Shown: one piece after another, positions 11,301-23,300 of the stretch
Layout: each line of letters starts with the position of its first letter
How positions within the stretch are numbered: position 1 is the stretch's first letter
Origin: Nageia nagi
Taxonomy: Eukaryota; Pinophyta
NCBI GenBank assembly: GCA_050084985.1
Contig: JBITNC010000001.1
Coordinates: 3,038,001 to 3,102,000, forward strand
Length of the DNA stretch: 64,000 nt
Reading direction: 5' to 3'
Notes under the pieces: model-generated
What the model was told of the DNA's origin: nothing
Databases searched by the model: none
Seen by the model: the letters and a program-made list of their open reading frames with translations, nothing else
Made by a program: the position numbers and the translations under genes

Positions 11301-14300
11301 TATTCCTAACATTGATATGTTCACTACGAATAACCAACTCCTTAGAAGTGTTCTATTTTAAAATATTAATTCTACAATTATCTTCAATAAAATGGCACCA
11401 TCTTGTGAATAGATAAAAGGGTGAATGGTGCTCATAGTTTTCTTTATTTCACACTGTTTATTCTACTTTTACTTATTTTTATTGTAACAGGTGGTGTTGG
11501 ACAAGGAAAAAGGCATGGCAATGGTTGACAGAGAGGTTGATGGTGGCCTTGAGACATTGTGTTTGGGACTTCCAGCTGTAATTACGTAAGATCCTTTTCA
11601 AGCATTTGACTATTTCAAACTTGTCATTGTTATTCACCAATCTTAATTTGCCTTATAGAATCATAATGTAATAAGATTACTCTATGAACTGTTGACAAGA
11701 ATATCACATAGCCTAAATAATGTGAAGTTCTTTGCTACCATAAACATCAACAAATGTTGATGCTTGCAACAAGGTTACATAAGATATGTGTTTCCCCCTT
11801 GAAATGGCCGTTTCCTCGTATCCCTGCTACTGGATACAGGAAACTTCATAGGATACTTTTTCCTATGACATCTTCAAATAAGGATACGTCTCCTAACTGT
11901 ACCTAAGACAGCTGAGGAGAAAGTGAAAACATGTCCAAGACGTGTTGGTAAAAAGGGGATGACTAGCCGTTCCCTGGACAGGGGGGATGGCTATGGGATG
12001 GCCAGCCGTCCCCTATGGTCTAGAATTAGAAAAAAAGGCCTCATAAAGGCTTAATGATCTTTTGACATCCATGTAATATTCTCTAGGTTTTGCTTTTTTA
12101 AATTTATGTAAAAATATGTCTTACTTGCAATCAGCTGAGATTCATTTATTCTCTGCTGCATTTCATCATTATCAATCATTAAAACGTATATTTTACTGCT
12201 TTATACTCTTTAGAGAAAAACCTTGGACACAACAATTCGGAGTGATGGAGAAACAAGCTTGTTGCTTGCTTTAATCTCATAACCTCCAAATCCCTCAAGT
12301 ACAAGGGGTCTTTGGATAGGATGCAAGTCACTATAGATGGAATGGGCCAAATTCCATGCTTGGTAATTGTGGTTATGGATAGAATAGAATATATATTAAT
12401 GTCCATGGGAGATCAAAAATAGGTCAATGGGACTGAACAATACAATCCAGTGAAAAAAGAGAAACTACTAGGGTTAGAGACCCTAGGGACTGACAAATTG
12501 CTATAAAACAAATACAATCTAGAGTGGAATCACAAAGATAGGCCAAAGAGCATTTGTGGGATAAAATTCCTATCGGGTGGTAAACCAAAAGTGGTAGATA
12601 GTCATGTCTGTCACGAGTTGAGGTTGCATGATCATCATCATTGTCTATCACAGTGATATATCCGATGGCGGATCTGATCATCTCGAGCAAGAGTGTTCTG
12701 AGCTGAAAGAGTTGAGAGAGATATCTCTCAATAGTCTTTCCTAGCATCCAAAGCTGACGAAGTGGAACTAAAAATGGAGGAAAAGGATAGTCAACCCAAC
12801 CTAAATTTGAGCTTGGAGATAATGATATCCAATACTAGATCTAGCTCCCTTGAGATATCAAATGATAAACATCTTACAAGTCTAGAATCTGAAATATTGG
12901 AAGTCATTATTTCTGATAATTTCTTCTTGTTTGCATGTCTACAATTTCAATGTTATAACAAACCTGGATGATGGTTACGTGCTGACCTTGCAAAAGTGTG
13001 GAATACTGCCAGTGTTTTTGTGCACTGTTCTAATTTTATCGACAGTTTTTCATTTCCTAAAATTCTTGGAAGCACCAGCAACCAGCATATGTGTTCAAAT
13101 AACATAAATTGTATGGAGATGGGAACTGAAATAAACCCAAATTTACATAAGGTTCCCTGTGATTACTATGGATGCTGAAAGGCACTTGTTCTACAGGTAT
13201 AGTTCATAGTTTTTTATCCAGTGTCAATTTTTTTATACCTTCTATTATTTTATATGTTGGAATCCTATAATATTTGTGTTCTGAGGATGCTTTACCCATA
13301 AATCTCAGATATGAACCACTTATGGGCAATAGTTTCAAAATTTATCAGAGTTACACGGGCACATACACCTGAGGGTTTTGGTGCTATTCTCACTTCTTGG
13401 GAGTCTCTAAATTAGGAGTACAGCAAGGGGGACATCCCTCCAAACTGGCTGAGGTCGTCCCAAGATGGCTAGACAAAATCAGTGAACATCCTTGGTTCAT
13501 TGATTGTTTTCAGGGATGTCCTGGGATGGCTGGGGATTCTAACAATGTCCCTTGGCTGTCCCTGGGGATGTCTGGTCAACCCCTGTGGACAAAAGAGGAA
13601 AGAACTGAAAAAAACATTTTTCGATGAAAAATTAAAATTTAAGTTTTAATACATGATTGGAAAGTGGTGCTTGTGTTAATTTTTCATGTTACTGTTTGGT
13701 ATTGGCATATATTTCTGTTTTAAAATTGTTGATATGCCAATATTAATTTTTGTTTAAAAATATTTCAAAATGACATATATATAAATATGTGTTACTGTTT
13801 GATTGTTTTAAAACTTTTTATGGTACTGTTTGGCATAATCATATTGCTATTTTAAAAACTTCAAAACAATTACTACATTTTAATTTATTTATGTATTTTT
13901 AAATGCTGCACTCTTTTGTCGTCCTCATGTCTCACTTTAAAAATGACCTCCCTTACCGGATTACCTCACCTTAAAAATGGACTCCCATACGGGATTGCCT
14001 GAAAATCACGTCCCCTCACCCCACCGCTGTCCCTGCACCTGAATTACCATGTAACCTTGGAATTTATGAACAAGGAGGTGGGATCTATGTACATTATTGA
14101 CAGAATAGAGCAATGGATGGGCAATAGCATGGAAGACATTATAAACAGAGATCAATTACTTAATGCTCGATCCATAATTGACTAAGATCTACTTGTGTCG
14201 TACCCAACATCCACCTGACATGGAAAGAGGAGCAATGAGCATCAATGGACTCTGAGCTATGCCATGGGTCCAACATGCCAAATTTCAGGACAATAGATGT

Positions 14301-17300
14301 GCAGTTTTTCAAGATGGGGCAGCTGGATGTGTCCACCTGTCAAGGGCCTATTTCAGGGCAGAGCTTGGATGTTTTACTTAAGCGTGGGTAGAGACTTGTT
14401 TGCATAGGCCATTGCATGGACCCATTTCCATTCTAAATGTATATTCTGCTTGATTTGTTTTTTGGTTACATTCTAATAGTTGTTTGGTATGCCATTTGCA
14501 TCAATCCTTTTTTGCCCAATTACTAAATGTAGAGGAGCACAAAGGTGGTTGTGATAGTTGTGCACTGGGCAAGCATGCCAAATAGAATTTTCCTAAAGGG
14601 AAAGCATGGAGGGACTCATACCCACTTCAGTTAGTTCATTTTGATATTTGTGGGCCTCGGAAGACTAAGAGTTTGGGTAAGAATTCTTATTTTCTTACAT
14701 TTATAGATGATTATTCTAGGATGTGTTGGGTGTATTTCTTGAATCATAAGGATGAAGCATTTGATTGTTTCAAAGATTTTAAAAATCTTGTTGAGAAGAA
14801 GATTGGTTGTTGTCTTAAATGTTTGATGAATGACCGTTGTGGGGAGTTTTGCTCTAATGAGTTTTTACAATTTCGCGGAGATCATGGCATTAAGAGGCAA
14901 CTCACTATTCCCTATACCCCGCAATAGAATGGAGTATTAGAGATAAAAAATAGAATTGTTGTTGAGATGGCAAGGAATATGTTGCAAACCAAAGGGTTTG
15001 TTGAGCATGTGTGATTGTCATTGTTGTCAACACGTGGTTTTGGTAAAGACCGGGTTCCGGAAGTGATGAAGTCAGCAAGGAGAACTGAAAAGCCGGGATT
15101 AGTAAATAAAGCGTTCCGGACCGGGTTCCGGAAGTGATGAAGTCAGCAAGGAGAATTGAAAAGCCGGGGTTAGTAAATAAAGCGTTCCGGACCGGGTTCC
15201 GGAAGTGATGAGGTCAGCAGGTTCCGGAAGTGAAGAAGTCAGCAAGGAGAATTGAAAAGCCGGGGTTAGTAAATAAAGCGTTCCGGACCGGGTTCTGGAA
15301 GTGATGAGGTCAGCAGGTTCCGGAGATGATGAGGTCAGCAAGGAGAATTGAAAAGCCAGGGTTAGTAAATTAAGCGTTCCGGAATGAAATAATAAAAGCT
15401 CAGTTGTGAAAAATAACCGGGTTCCGGAGAAAGTGAGTAGAGCATTCCGGAAGCATGAAGATGACGTCACGGGAAGAACGATGTTCACATTTTTGAATGA
15501 AACCGGGTTCCGGAGATGATGAGGTCCGCAAGGGGTGAATAAAAGTCCGGAGATAAAAGTGCGAAGATAAAAGTCCGGAGAGAAAAGTCCGGAGATAAAA
15601 GTCCGGAGATAAAAGTCCGAATATCGCAGGAAGCGTTTTACTCTACTTTCGGAGTCCAGAGAAGATGATGTTAGTAGTTGGTGTTGAAAATTCCGGAAGG
15701 CCACGCAGATACCTTGGAACTCTCTTCCGGAGTCCGGAGATGATGACATCATGGTGTGGACATCGCGGGAAGCGTTTTACTTTACTTCCGGAGTCTAGAG
15801 AAGATGACGTTAGCAGTTGGTGTTGAAAAGTCCGGAAGGCCACGCAGATACCTTGGAACTCTCTTCCGGAGTCCGGAGATGATGACATCATGGTGTGGAC
15901 ATCGCGGGAAGCATTTTACTCTACTTCCGGAGTCTAGAGAAGATGACGTTAGCAGTTGGTGTTGAAAAGTCCGAAAGGCCACGCAGATACCTTGGAACTC
16001 TCTTCCGGAGTCCGGAGATGATGACATCATGGTGAATACAATAAACATCCGGTAAGCTAGTAGGCCACGCAGATACCTTGGAACTCTCTTCCGGAATCAG
16101 TGGAGAAAGAGCTACACTTGTCTGAATAACTCTGTTTGAGCAAGAGGAGCGTTCATCAGTTACAGCAGTTGCAGTCTCAGATAGTGAACTCTCTTAGTGC
16201 AGGAGCAGTTACAAATAAAGATTCCTTTTCAGTTTGTTTTTGGTAACGTGTCATGACAGGAACAGTTTCGTGAGGGGTTTTCTTGATGTGTAACGGTTTT
16301 CTTGATGTGTAACGGTTTGTAGGAATGGAGGTGGAGAGTGGATGGAAGAAGGTGTGAAAAACGAGCGTGGAGAGAAGTGTGAGAAGAGCAGTGTGTAGTG
16401 GAGAGGGAAGAGCGTGGAAGAGGGGAGTATCCGGAGTATGTGAAGTGAGCAAATGAATATGCAGAGAGGATAGTGATTGTTTAACTGTGTTACTTTGGAG
16501 CTGTGTGCAGAGATCAAACAATGAGCATTAGAACTAGACCATTGAGGGTCTTCTAGAACTGTATTCCTTCCTCCTTTTTGAATGTTGTATCAAGTGGGTG
16601 CTTGATAGTTGGAGTTGGTGCTCCAAGCAGTAGGTGCTGCTATATTTAAAGTGGTAGTTGGTGCTACCCTTCACAGTTGGTGCTGTGAATCTGTAAGCTT
16701 TCTTTAATGACTGGATTTGGATTGGAGTCCAAGCAGTCATGTTCGGGGATGTAGCCAATCTGGTGAACCTCGTTATATCTGGTGTTGTGTGATGTACTTG
16801 GTGTGCTTGCTCATTTTTCTCTGGCTTTTAATCTGTCTTTATTTACGAAGCTTAAATTGATTATTTTTATATACACTGATTCACCCCCCTCTGAGTGTCA
16901 TTCGAAGTCCAACAATTGGTATCAGAGCAAGGTTCCTACTTAGGCTATAACAGCTAAGGAGATCCTGGTAGTGGCACTATGGCAAGCGGAGAAGGTTTCT
17001 CATCTAACAAGGCACCTCTCTTTGATGGAACCAATTATGCTTTCTGGAAAATTCGAATGAAGACTTATTTTAGTGCATTGGGTTTTGGTACTTGGGATGC
17101 GGTTAAAAGGGGTTACACTCCTCCCCCTACAGGTCCATCAGATGAAGCAGAAAGAAAGGCATTTGAATGTGATGCAAAAGCAAGAAATGCCCTAATGTGT
17201 GGTCTTGTGGACAGTGAACTGGTGAAAGTTATGGCGTGCAAATCTGCAAAAGAAATATGGAATAAGTTGAAGAGCATTCACGAAGGAGATGATAAAGTCA

Positions 17301-20300
17301 AGGAAGCAAAACTCCAAACTCATAGAGCTCAATTCGAAGTTCTAAAGATGAATGAAGATGAAACCATCGAAGCATACATGTTGAGAGTAAATGAAATTAC
17401 TAATGCAATCATAGGTCTTGGGGAAGAAATTGAAGATCATGTCATCGTGAAAAAGGTACTGCGATCTCTCACATCTCGCTTTGATTCAAAGGTGTCTGCT
17501 ATTGAAGAAGCAAAAAATTTGAAAACTTTCAGCATGGATGAAATGCATGGATCGCTGACTGCTTATGAAATGAGGATCGGAAAAGCAAAACATTCAAAAA
17601 AGGAAGCAGCGTTTAAAGCCAATAACAGTACCAAAGCCAAAATAGATTTTGACGATGAGGAGCAATCTGATGAAGCAAAAGCAAATTTTGTTAGAAAGCT
17701 AAAAAGGGGAAAAGGTAAATATAAAGGCAAGCTACCGTTTAAATGTTTTAACTGTGGTGGTATTGGTCATTTCATTTCAAAATGTCCATATAGAAAAATT
17801 GATAAAGATGATCAAGAATCATATTTTGAGAAAAACCACAAAATGAAATCTCATGCTCGAAATAGAAGGTCAAATAGACAGAGCTTCATATCTAGAAATG
17901 AAGGCCCCACTGATGATGATTCCAGTAATGAATCAGAAAAAGAATACAATGGAGCATTGTTTATGGCATTTGAAGAGAAACTGAATGAAGATAATCAAAA
18001 TGACCAAGAACATAAAAAGGAAGAGAAAGATGAAGAAAATGACTGTGAGATTGAGATTGATCTTGAAGAAGAACTAATAACAGCATTGAATGAACTGAAT
18101 AAAGAAATAAAGAAAAATAAGAAACTCTCAAAAAGGTTTGATGATGCAAGTAATATTATAGAAAACTTAAAAATAGAAGTGGAAGAATCTAAGAGGATAA
18201 ATGAGAGTTTGGAGGAACAGCTTCTTGTGAAAGTTAAAGATTGCAGTAAGCTCGAAGAAGAAATAACTGGGCTACGTATGCAACTAGAGGAAGTCACCAA
18301 GAAAATCAGCTCTTTTGAATATCTAGAAGGAAGGTCGACTAAACTCAGCGAAATCATTAACAGTCAAAGAATGTTTTCTGATAAATCTGGTCTGGGATAT
18401 GAACAAGGACAATCTTCCAATGACATAAAAAGGGAAAACATAAAAGAAACCAAGAAGAAGGAAGATAGCTCAGGACTAGAGGATGATGGCTTCATTCAAG
18501 TGCATTCCAGAAGAAGACCCTATGCAAGACCAAGAAGTACTCAGCAATATAATAACTACATCCATCCCTTCAATGGATACTGTTTCAAATGTAATGCGTT
18601 ATGGACATAAAATTTCTGAATGTAAGTATAATATCGCTCCAAGAACCTTTGTTACTAGGAATGCATTCGGCCCACTAATGGAGTATCCAGTTGAGTGTTA
18701 CAACTGTCATGAGTATGGACACATTGCCAGATTGTGCAGAAATAATCATGGCATGAGGTTCTTTCCATCGAGACAATTTCCTTCCATAAGACAGAATAAA
18801 CAGTTTCAGTGCAGTCATCCACAGGAAAAAGAAAAGTATAATAAAAAACAAGAAGCTGAAATAAAAGTAAAACAAGTCTGGAAAGAAAAGGAGAAACTCA
18901 GAGAGGATAAAGAGTCTTTAATCGTTCAAATAGCATTAAAAGCTCAAGACAAACCATCACCATGGATATTAGACAGCGGATGCTCAAGTCACATGATAGG
19001 TGACAAGAAGAAATTTCAAAAACTACAGGAATATGAAGGTGGGTCAGTAAGATTTGGAAACAATGATGGCGCACAGATTATCGGCAAAGGGACAGTCAAA
19101 ATAAATGACGACAACATCAGATCCGAAGAGGTATTATTTGTTGTGGGACTGAAGCATAATTTGTTGAGCGTCAGTCAAATATGTGACAAAGGACATGATG
19201 TAATTTTCAAAAAGCATGGCTGTGAGATCCGAAGGGCAAATAGTGGTAGACTTGTAGCAGTTGGTACAAGAACCTGTGGTAATTTATACACCTTATCAGA
19301 TATTTCAGAGGGATCATGTCTTCTAGGCAAGGAGAGTGATAATTGGCTATGACATAAGAGATTGGGACACATCTGTTTTAAAAACTTGATGAACATTTGC
19401 TCAAAAAGAGCAGTAAGAGATATGCCCAGTATCAGCACACCAGCAAATGATATTTGTGATTCATGCCAAAGGGGAAAGCAAACTCGAGCAAAGTTCAAAG
19501 TGAAAGAATATCACACAAGCAGACCATTGGAAATCGTACACACCGACCTATGCGGACCAATGAGAACACAAAGCTTCAATGGAGATAAGTATTTTATTCT
19601 GTTCATAGATGATTATTCAAGAATGACTTGGGTGCAATTTTTAAAACATAAATCTAAAGCTTTTGAAATGTTCAAAGCATTTAAAAATCAAGTAGAAAAT
19701 CAGATAGAGAGGAGAATCAAATGTCTTCGCTCAGACAGAAGAGGTGAGTTCACTTCTGATGAGTTTACTGAGTTTTGCATACAACACGGAATTAAAAGAC
19801 AATTCTCTGCAGCTAGAACTCCACAACAAAATGGAGTAGTTGAAAGAAAAAATAGAGCAGTACAAGAAATGGCTCGAACCATGCTGATAGAAAGCAAGGT
19901 TGCTGATAGGTTCTGGAAAGAAGCAGTGCATACTGCAGTGCATATTCAAAATAGATGTATGATGCGACCACATGAGGACAGAACACCATATGAATTATGG
20001 TTTGGAAGAAGAGCTACTATGAGGCACTTCAGGATCTTTGGCAGTAAATGCTATATCAAGAGAATAGAAGAAAATTTAGGAAAGTTTGAGGATAGATCTG
20101 ATGAAGGTATCTTTCTTGGTTACTCTTCGAAGAGCAAAGCATACAGGTGTTACAATAAAAGGACAAAAACAATCGTTGAGAGTGCTGATGTTCGTGTTGA
20201 TGAGCAAAGAGATCTTCCCAAGAGAAATGATGATGATGATCTTCTTGCCTATCAAGATTCAATTGAAGAAGACAAAAAGAATAAAAACAAATCTAAGCCT

Positions 20301-23300
20301 CCTGTACAACAATCACAAGTAAAGAAACCAAAAGATTCAAATTCACCAAGTAACCCAAATAGTGTTTCAGAAAATGAGTCGGAAGAAGATGAAAATTCAA
20401 AAACTCCACCAAATAGATGGCACAAGGATCATCCACAAGAGCAAATCATCGGTGAGTTTCATAAAGGCATCCAAACTCGCAGAGGGGTTTCAAGCACCTA
20501 TTCTCTCCTATCCAATATAGAGCCTAAAAATGTCTCAGAAGCTAGCCAAGATGAAAGCTGGATGAAAGCAATGGAGGAAGAACTCACTCAAATTGAAAAG
20601 AATGAAACATGGGAACTCGTTCCTAGACCAGCCAACAAAAATGTGATTGGCACAAAGTGGATTTTTCGCAATAAGTTGAATGAAGATGGGATAGTGGTTC
20701 GAAATAAAGCTAGACTTGTTTGCAAGGGATATGCTCAAGTTGAAGGAATTGATTTTGAAGAAACTTTTGCACCTGTGGCCAGATTAGAAGCTATTCGCAT
20801 GTTTTTAGCTTTTGCAGTGTATAAAAACTTTAAAGTTTATCAAATGGATGTAAAATCAGCCTTTCTAAATGGCAAAATTGAGGAAGAAGTCTATATTGAA
20901 CAGCCAGATGGTTTCCAATTGGGAGAGAATCCTAATCTGGTATGCAAACTAAAGAAGGCTCTGTATGGTTTAAAACAGGCACCTCGAGCATGGTACTCCA
21001 GACTTGATACATATCTTCAGCAGCAAGGCTTTAGAAAAGGAATGGTGGATAGCAATTTATACATTAAATCAGAAAAGGAAAATCAGCTAATTGTTGTTGT
21101 CTATGTAGATGATATAATCTTTGGAGGAAGCAAGAATGAGCTATGTAAAAATCTTGCTGACAACATGCAAACAGAATTCGAGATGTCTATGATAGGTGAG
21201 CTTGCATTTTTTCTCGGCTTACAAATCAATCAGTTGAAGAATGGCATGTTCATTTCTCAAACCAAGTATGTTAAGGAGATGCTGAAGAAGTTTACCATGG
21301 AAGACTGTAAACCTATGAGCACCCCTATGACGACAGGCTGCAAATTAAGCAAGGATGATAAAGCACCAATAGTAGATCAAACACAATACAGGTCAATGAT
21401 TGGAAGTTTATTATATTTGACAGCTACTAGACCGGATATTCTTCAAGCAGTATGTATGGTTGCTCGATTTCAAGCAAATCCCAAAGAAACACATGTTACT
21501 GCAGTAAAGAGAATATTCAGATATCTCAAAGGTACAGTAGAATATGGTTTATGGTATCCTAGAGGAAAGGACTTTACACTTACTGCCTTTTCAGATGCAG
21601 ACTGGGCAGGATGCGTGGATGATAGGAAGAGCACCAGTGGAGGAGCATTTTATTTGGGTAATAATCTTGTTGGCTGGCACAGTAAAAAGCAAGACTCAGT
21701 ATCTCTATCTACAGCAGAAGCAGAGTATATAGCAGCAACTTCTTGCTGCACACAGATTCTATGGATGAAGCAGATGCTAAAAGATTTTGGTATACAGATT
21801 AACGAGCCCATATCAGTTCTTTGTGATAACACAAGTGCAATCAATATATCAAAAAATCTTGTTATGCACTCACGAACAAAGCATATAGCAATCAGATATC
21901 ACTTTCTAAAAGAAAGAGTGGCGCAAGGAGAAGTACAGTTGGATTTTGTTCCAACCATAGAGCAAGTAGCAGACATCTTTACAAAGCCTTTGCCCAAAGA
22001 CGTCTTCGAATTTCTTCGACACAAGCTAGGAGTTGTTGTCCTTCCCACGCATTAGCTAGTTCTGGACGTCACATTCTCAGGGGGAGTGTTTATTTTTTCC
22101 TTCCTATGTTGCTTCTGTGTATCTTGTTTTTGTATGCATACTACTGATTTCTTGAGAATGTCATGTATGGACTCAGGGGGAGTCTGTAAATGCCCTTTGT
22201 TATTGTTGACAAAGGGGGAGAGAAAAGTCCCGATGCTGGTGTCTGATCAAGTGGTGTTGCCAATAATTCCAAAGGGGGAGATTGTTGAGCATGTGTGATT
22301 GTCATTGTTGTCAACACGTGGTTTTGGTAAGGACCGGGTTCCGGAAGTGATGAAGTCAGCAAGGAGAACTGAAAAGCCGGGATTAGTAAATAAAGCGTTC
22401 CGGACCGGGTTCCGGAAGTGATGAAGTCAGCAAGGAGAATTGAAAAGCCGGGGTTAGTAAATAAAGCGTTCCGGACCGGGTTCCGGAAGTGATGAGGTCA
22501 GCAGGTTCCGGAAGTGATGAAGTCAGCAAGGAGAATTGAAAAGCCGGGGTTAGTAAATAAAGCGTTCCGGACCGGGTTCCAAAAGTGATGAGGTCAGCAG
22601 GTTCCGGAGATGATGAGGTCAGCAAGGAGAATTGAAAAGCCGGGGTTAGTAAATTAAGCGTTCCGGAATGAAATAATAAAAGCTCAGTTGTGAAAAATAA
22701 CCGGGTTCCGGAGAAAGTGAGTAGAGCATTCCGGAAGCATGAAGATGACGTCACGGGAAGAACGATGTTCACATTTTTGAATGAAACCGGGTTCCGGAGA
22801 TGATGAGGTCAGCAAGGGGTGAATAAAAGTCCGGAGATAAAAGTGCGAAGATAAAAGTCCGGAGATAAAAGTGCGGAGATAAAAGTCCGGAGATAAAAGT
22901 CCGGAGAGAAAAGTCCGGAGAGAAAAGTTCGGAGATAAAAGTCCGGAGATAAAAGTCCGAATATCGCAGGAAGCGTTTTACTCTACTTTCGGAGTCCAGA
23001 GAAGATGATGTTAGCAGTTGGTGTTGAAAATTCCGGAAGGCCACGCAGATACCTTGGAACTCTCTTCCGGAGTCCGAAGATGATGACATCATGGTGTGGA
23101 CATCGCGGGAAGCGTTTTACTCTACTTCCGGAGTCTAGAGAAGATGACGTTAGCAGTTGGTGTTGAAAAGTCCGGAAGGCCACGCAGATACCTTGGAACT
23201 CTCTTCCGGAGTCCGGAGATGATGACATCATGGTGTGGACATCGCGGGAAGCATTTTACTCTACTTCCGGAGTCTAGAGAAGATGACGTTAGCAGTTGGT

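Larger units (their letters stand above)
8332..11311 (-). mobile_element. Non-autonomous LTR retroelement carrying host gene fragments, in ETFB intron 3
   Basis: Direct repeats of about 165 bp (8332-8498 and 11149-11311) bound a 2.98-kb element. On the minus strand, a primer-site-like sequence (complement of GCTCTTGTATCACA, 11135-11148) adjoins the right LTR. A purine-rich tract (complement of TTTTCCCCTTC) adjoins the left LTR. The flanks CTGAC and TTGAT could be a decayed target duplication. Sequence from about 8530 to 9070 resembles the interior of the intron 2 element. From about 9800 to 10560 the interior encodes damaged fragments of two unrelated host enzymes, listed separately. No retroviral-type gag or pol is present, so movement would need proteins from another element. 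Confidence 0.8.
7334..11490 (+). other. ETFB intron 3 (4.2 kb)
   Basis: About 70% of the intron is the minus-strand LTR element 8332-11311. In 7334-8331 and 11312-11490 I see only AT-rich sequence with A and T tracts (for example around 7555-7625). Confidence 0.85.

Noticed and set aside
11312-11316. Clean target-site duplication for the intron 3 element
   Set aside because: TTGAT on the right and CTGAC on the left agree only in the middle three bases, so it is noted as possible decay and not used as evidence.
12424-12747. Minus-strand open frame of 107 codons in intron 4
   Set aside because: No domain, no homologous copy in the window and no support as an exon. It is most likely a chance frame in old repeat sequence.
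15099-16048. Long minus-strand open frames in the Element 1 LTR (and 22383-23388 in the 3' LTR)
   Set aside because: They are translations of the TCCGGA repeat units, repeat the same [11 protein letters not shown]-type words, have no start context or family, and exist only because unit lengths keep the frame open.
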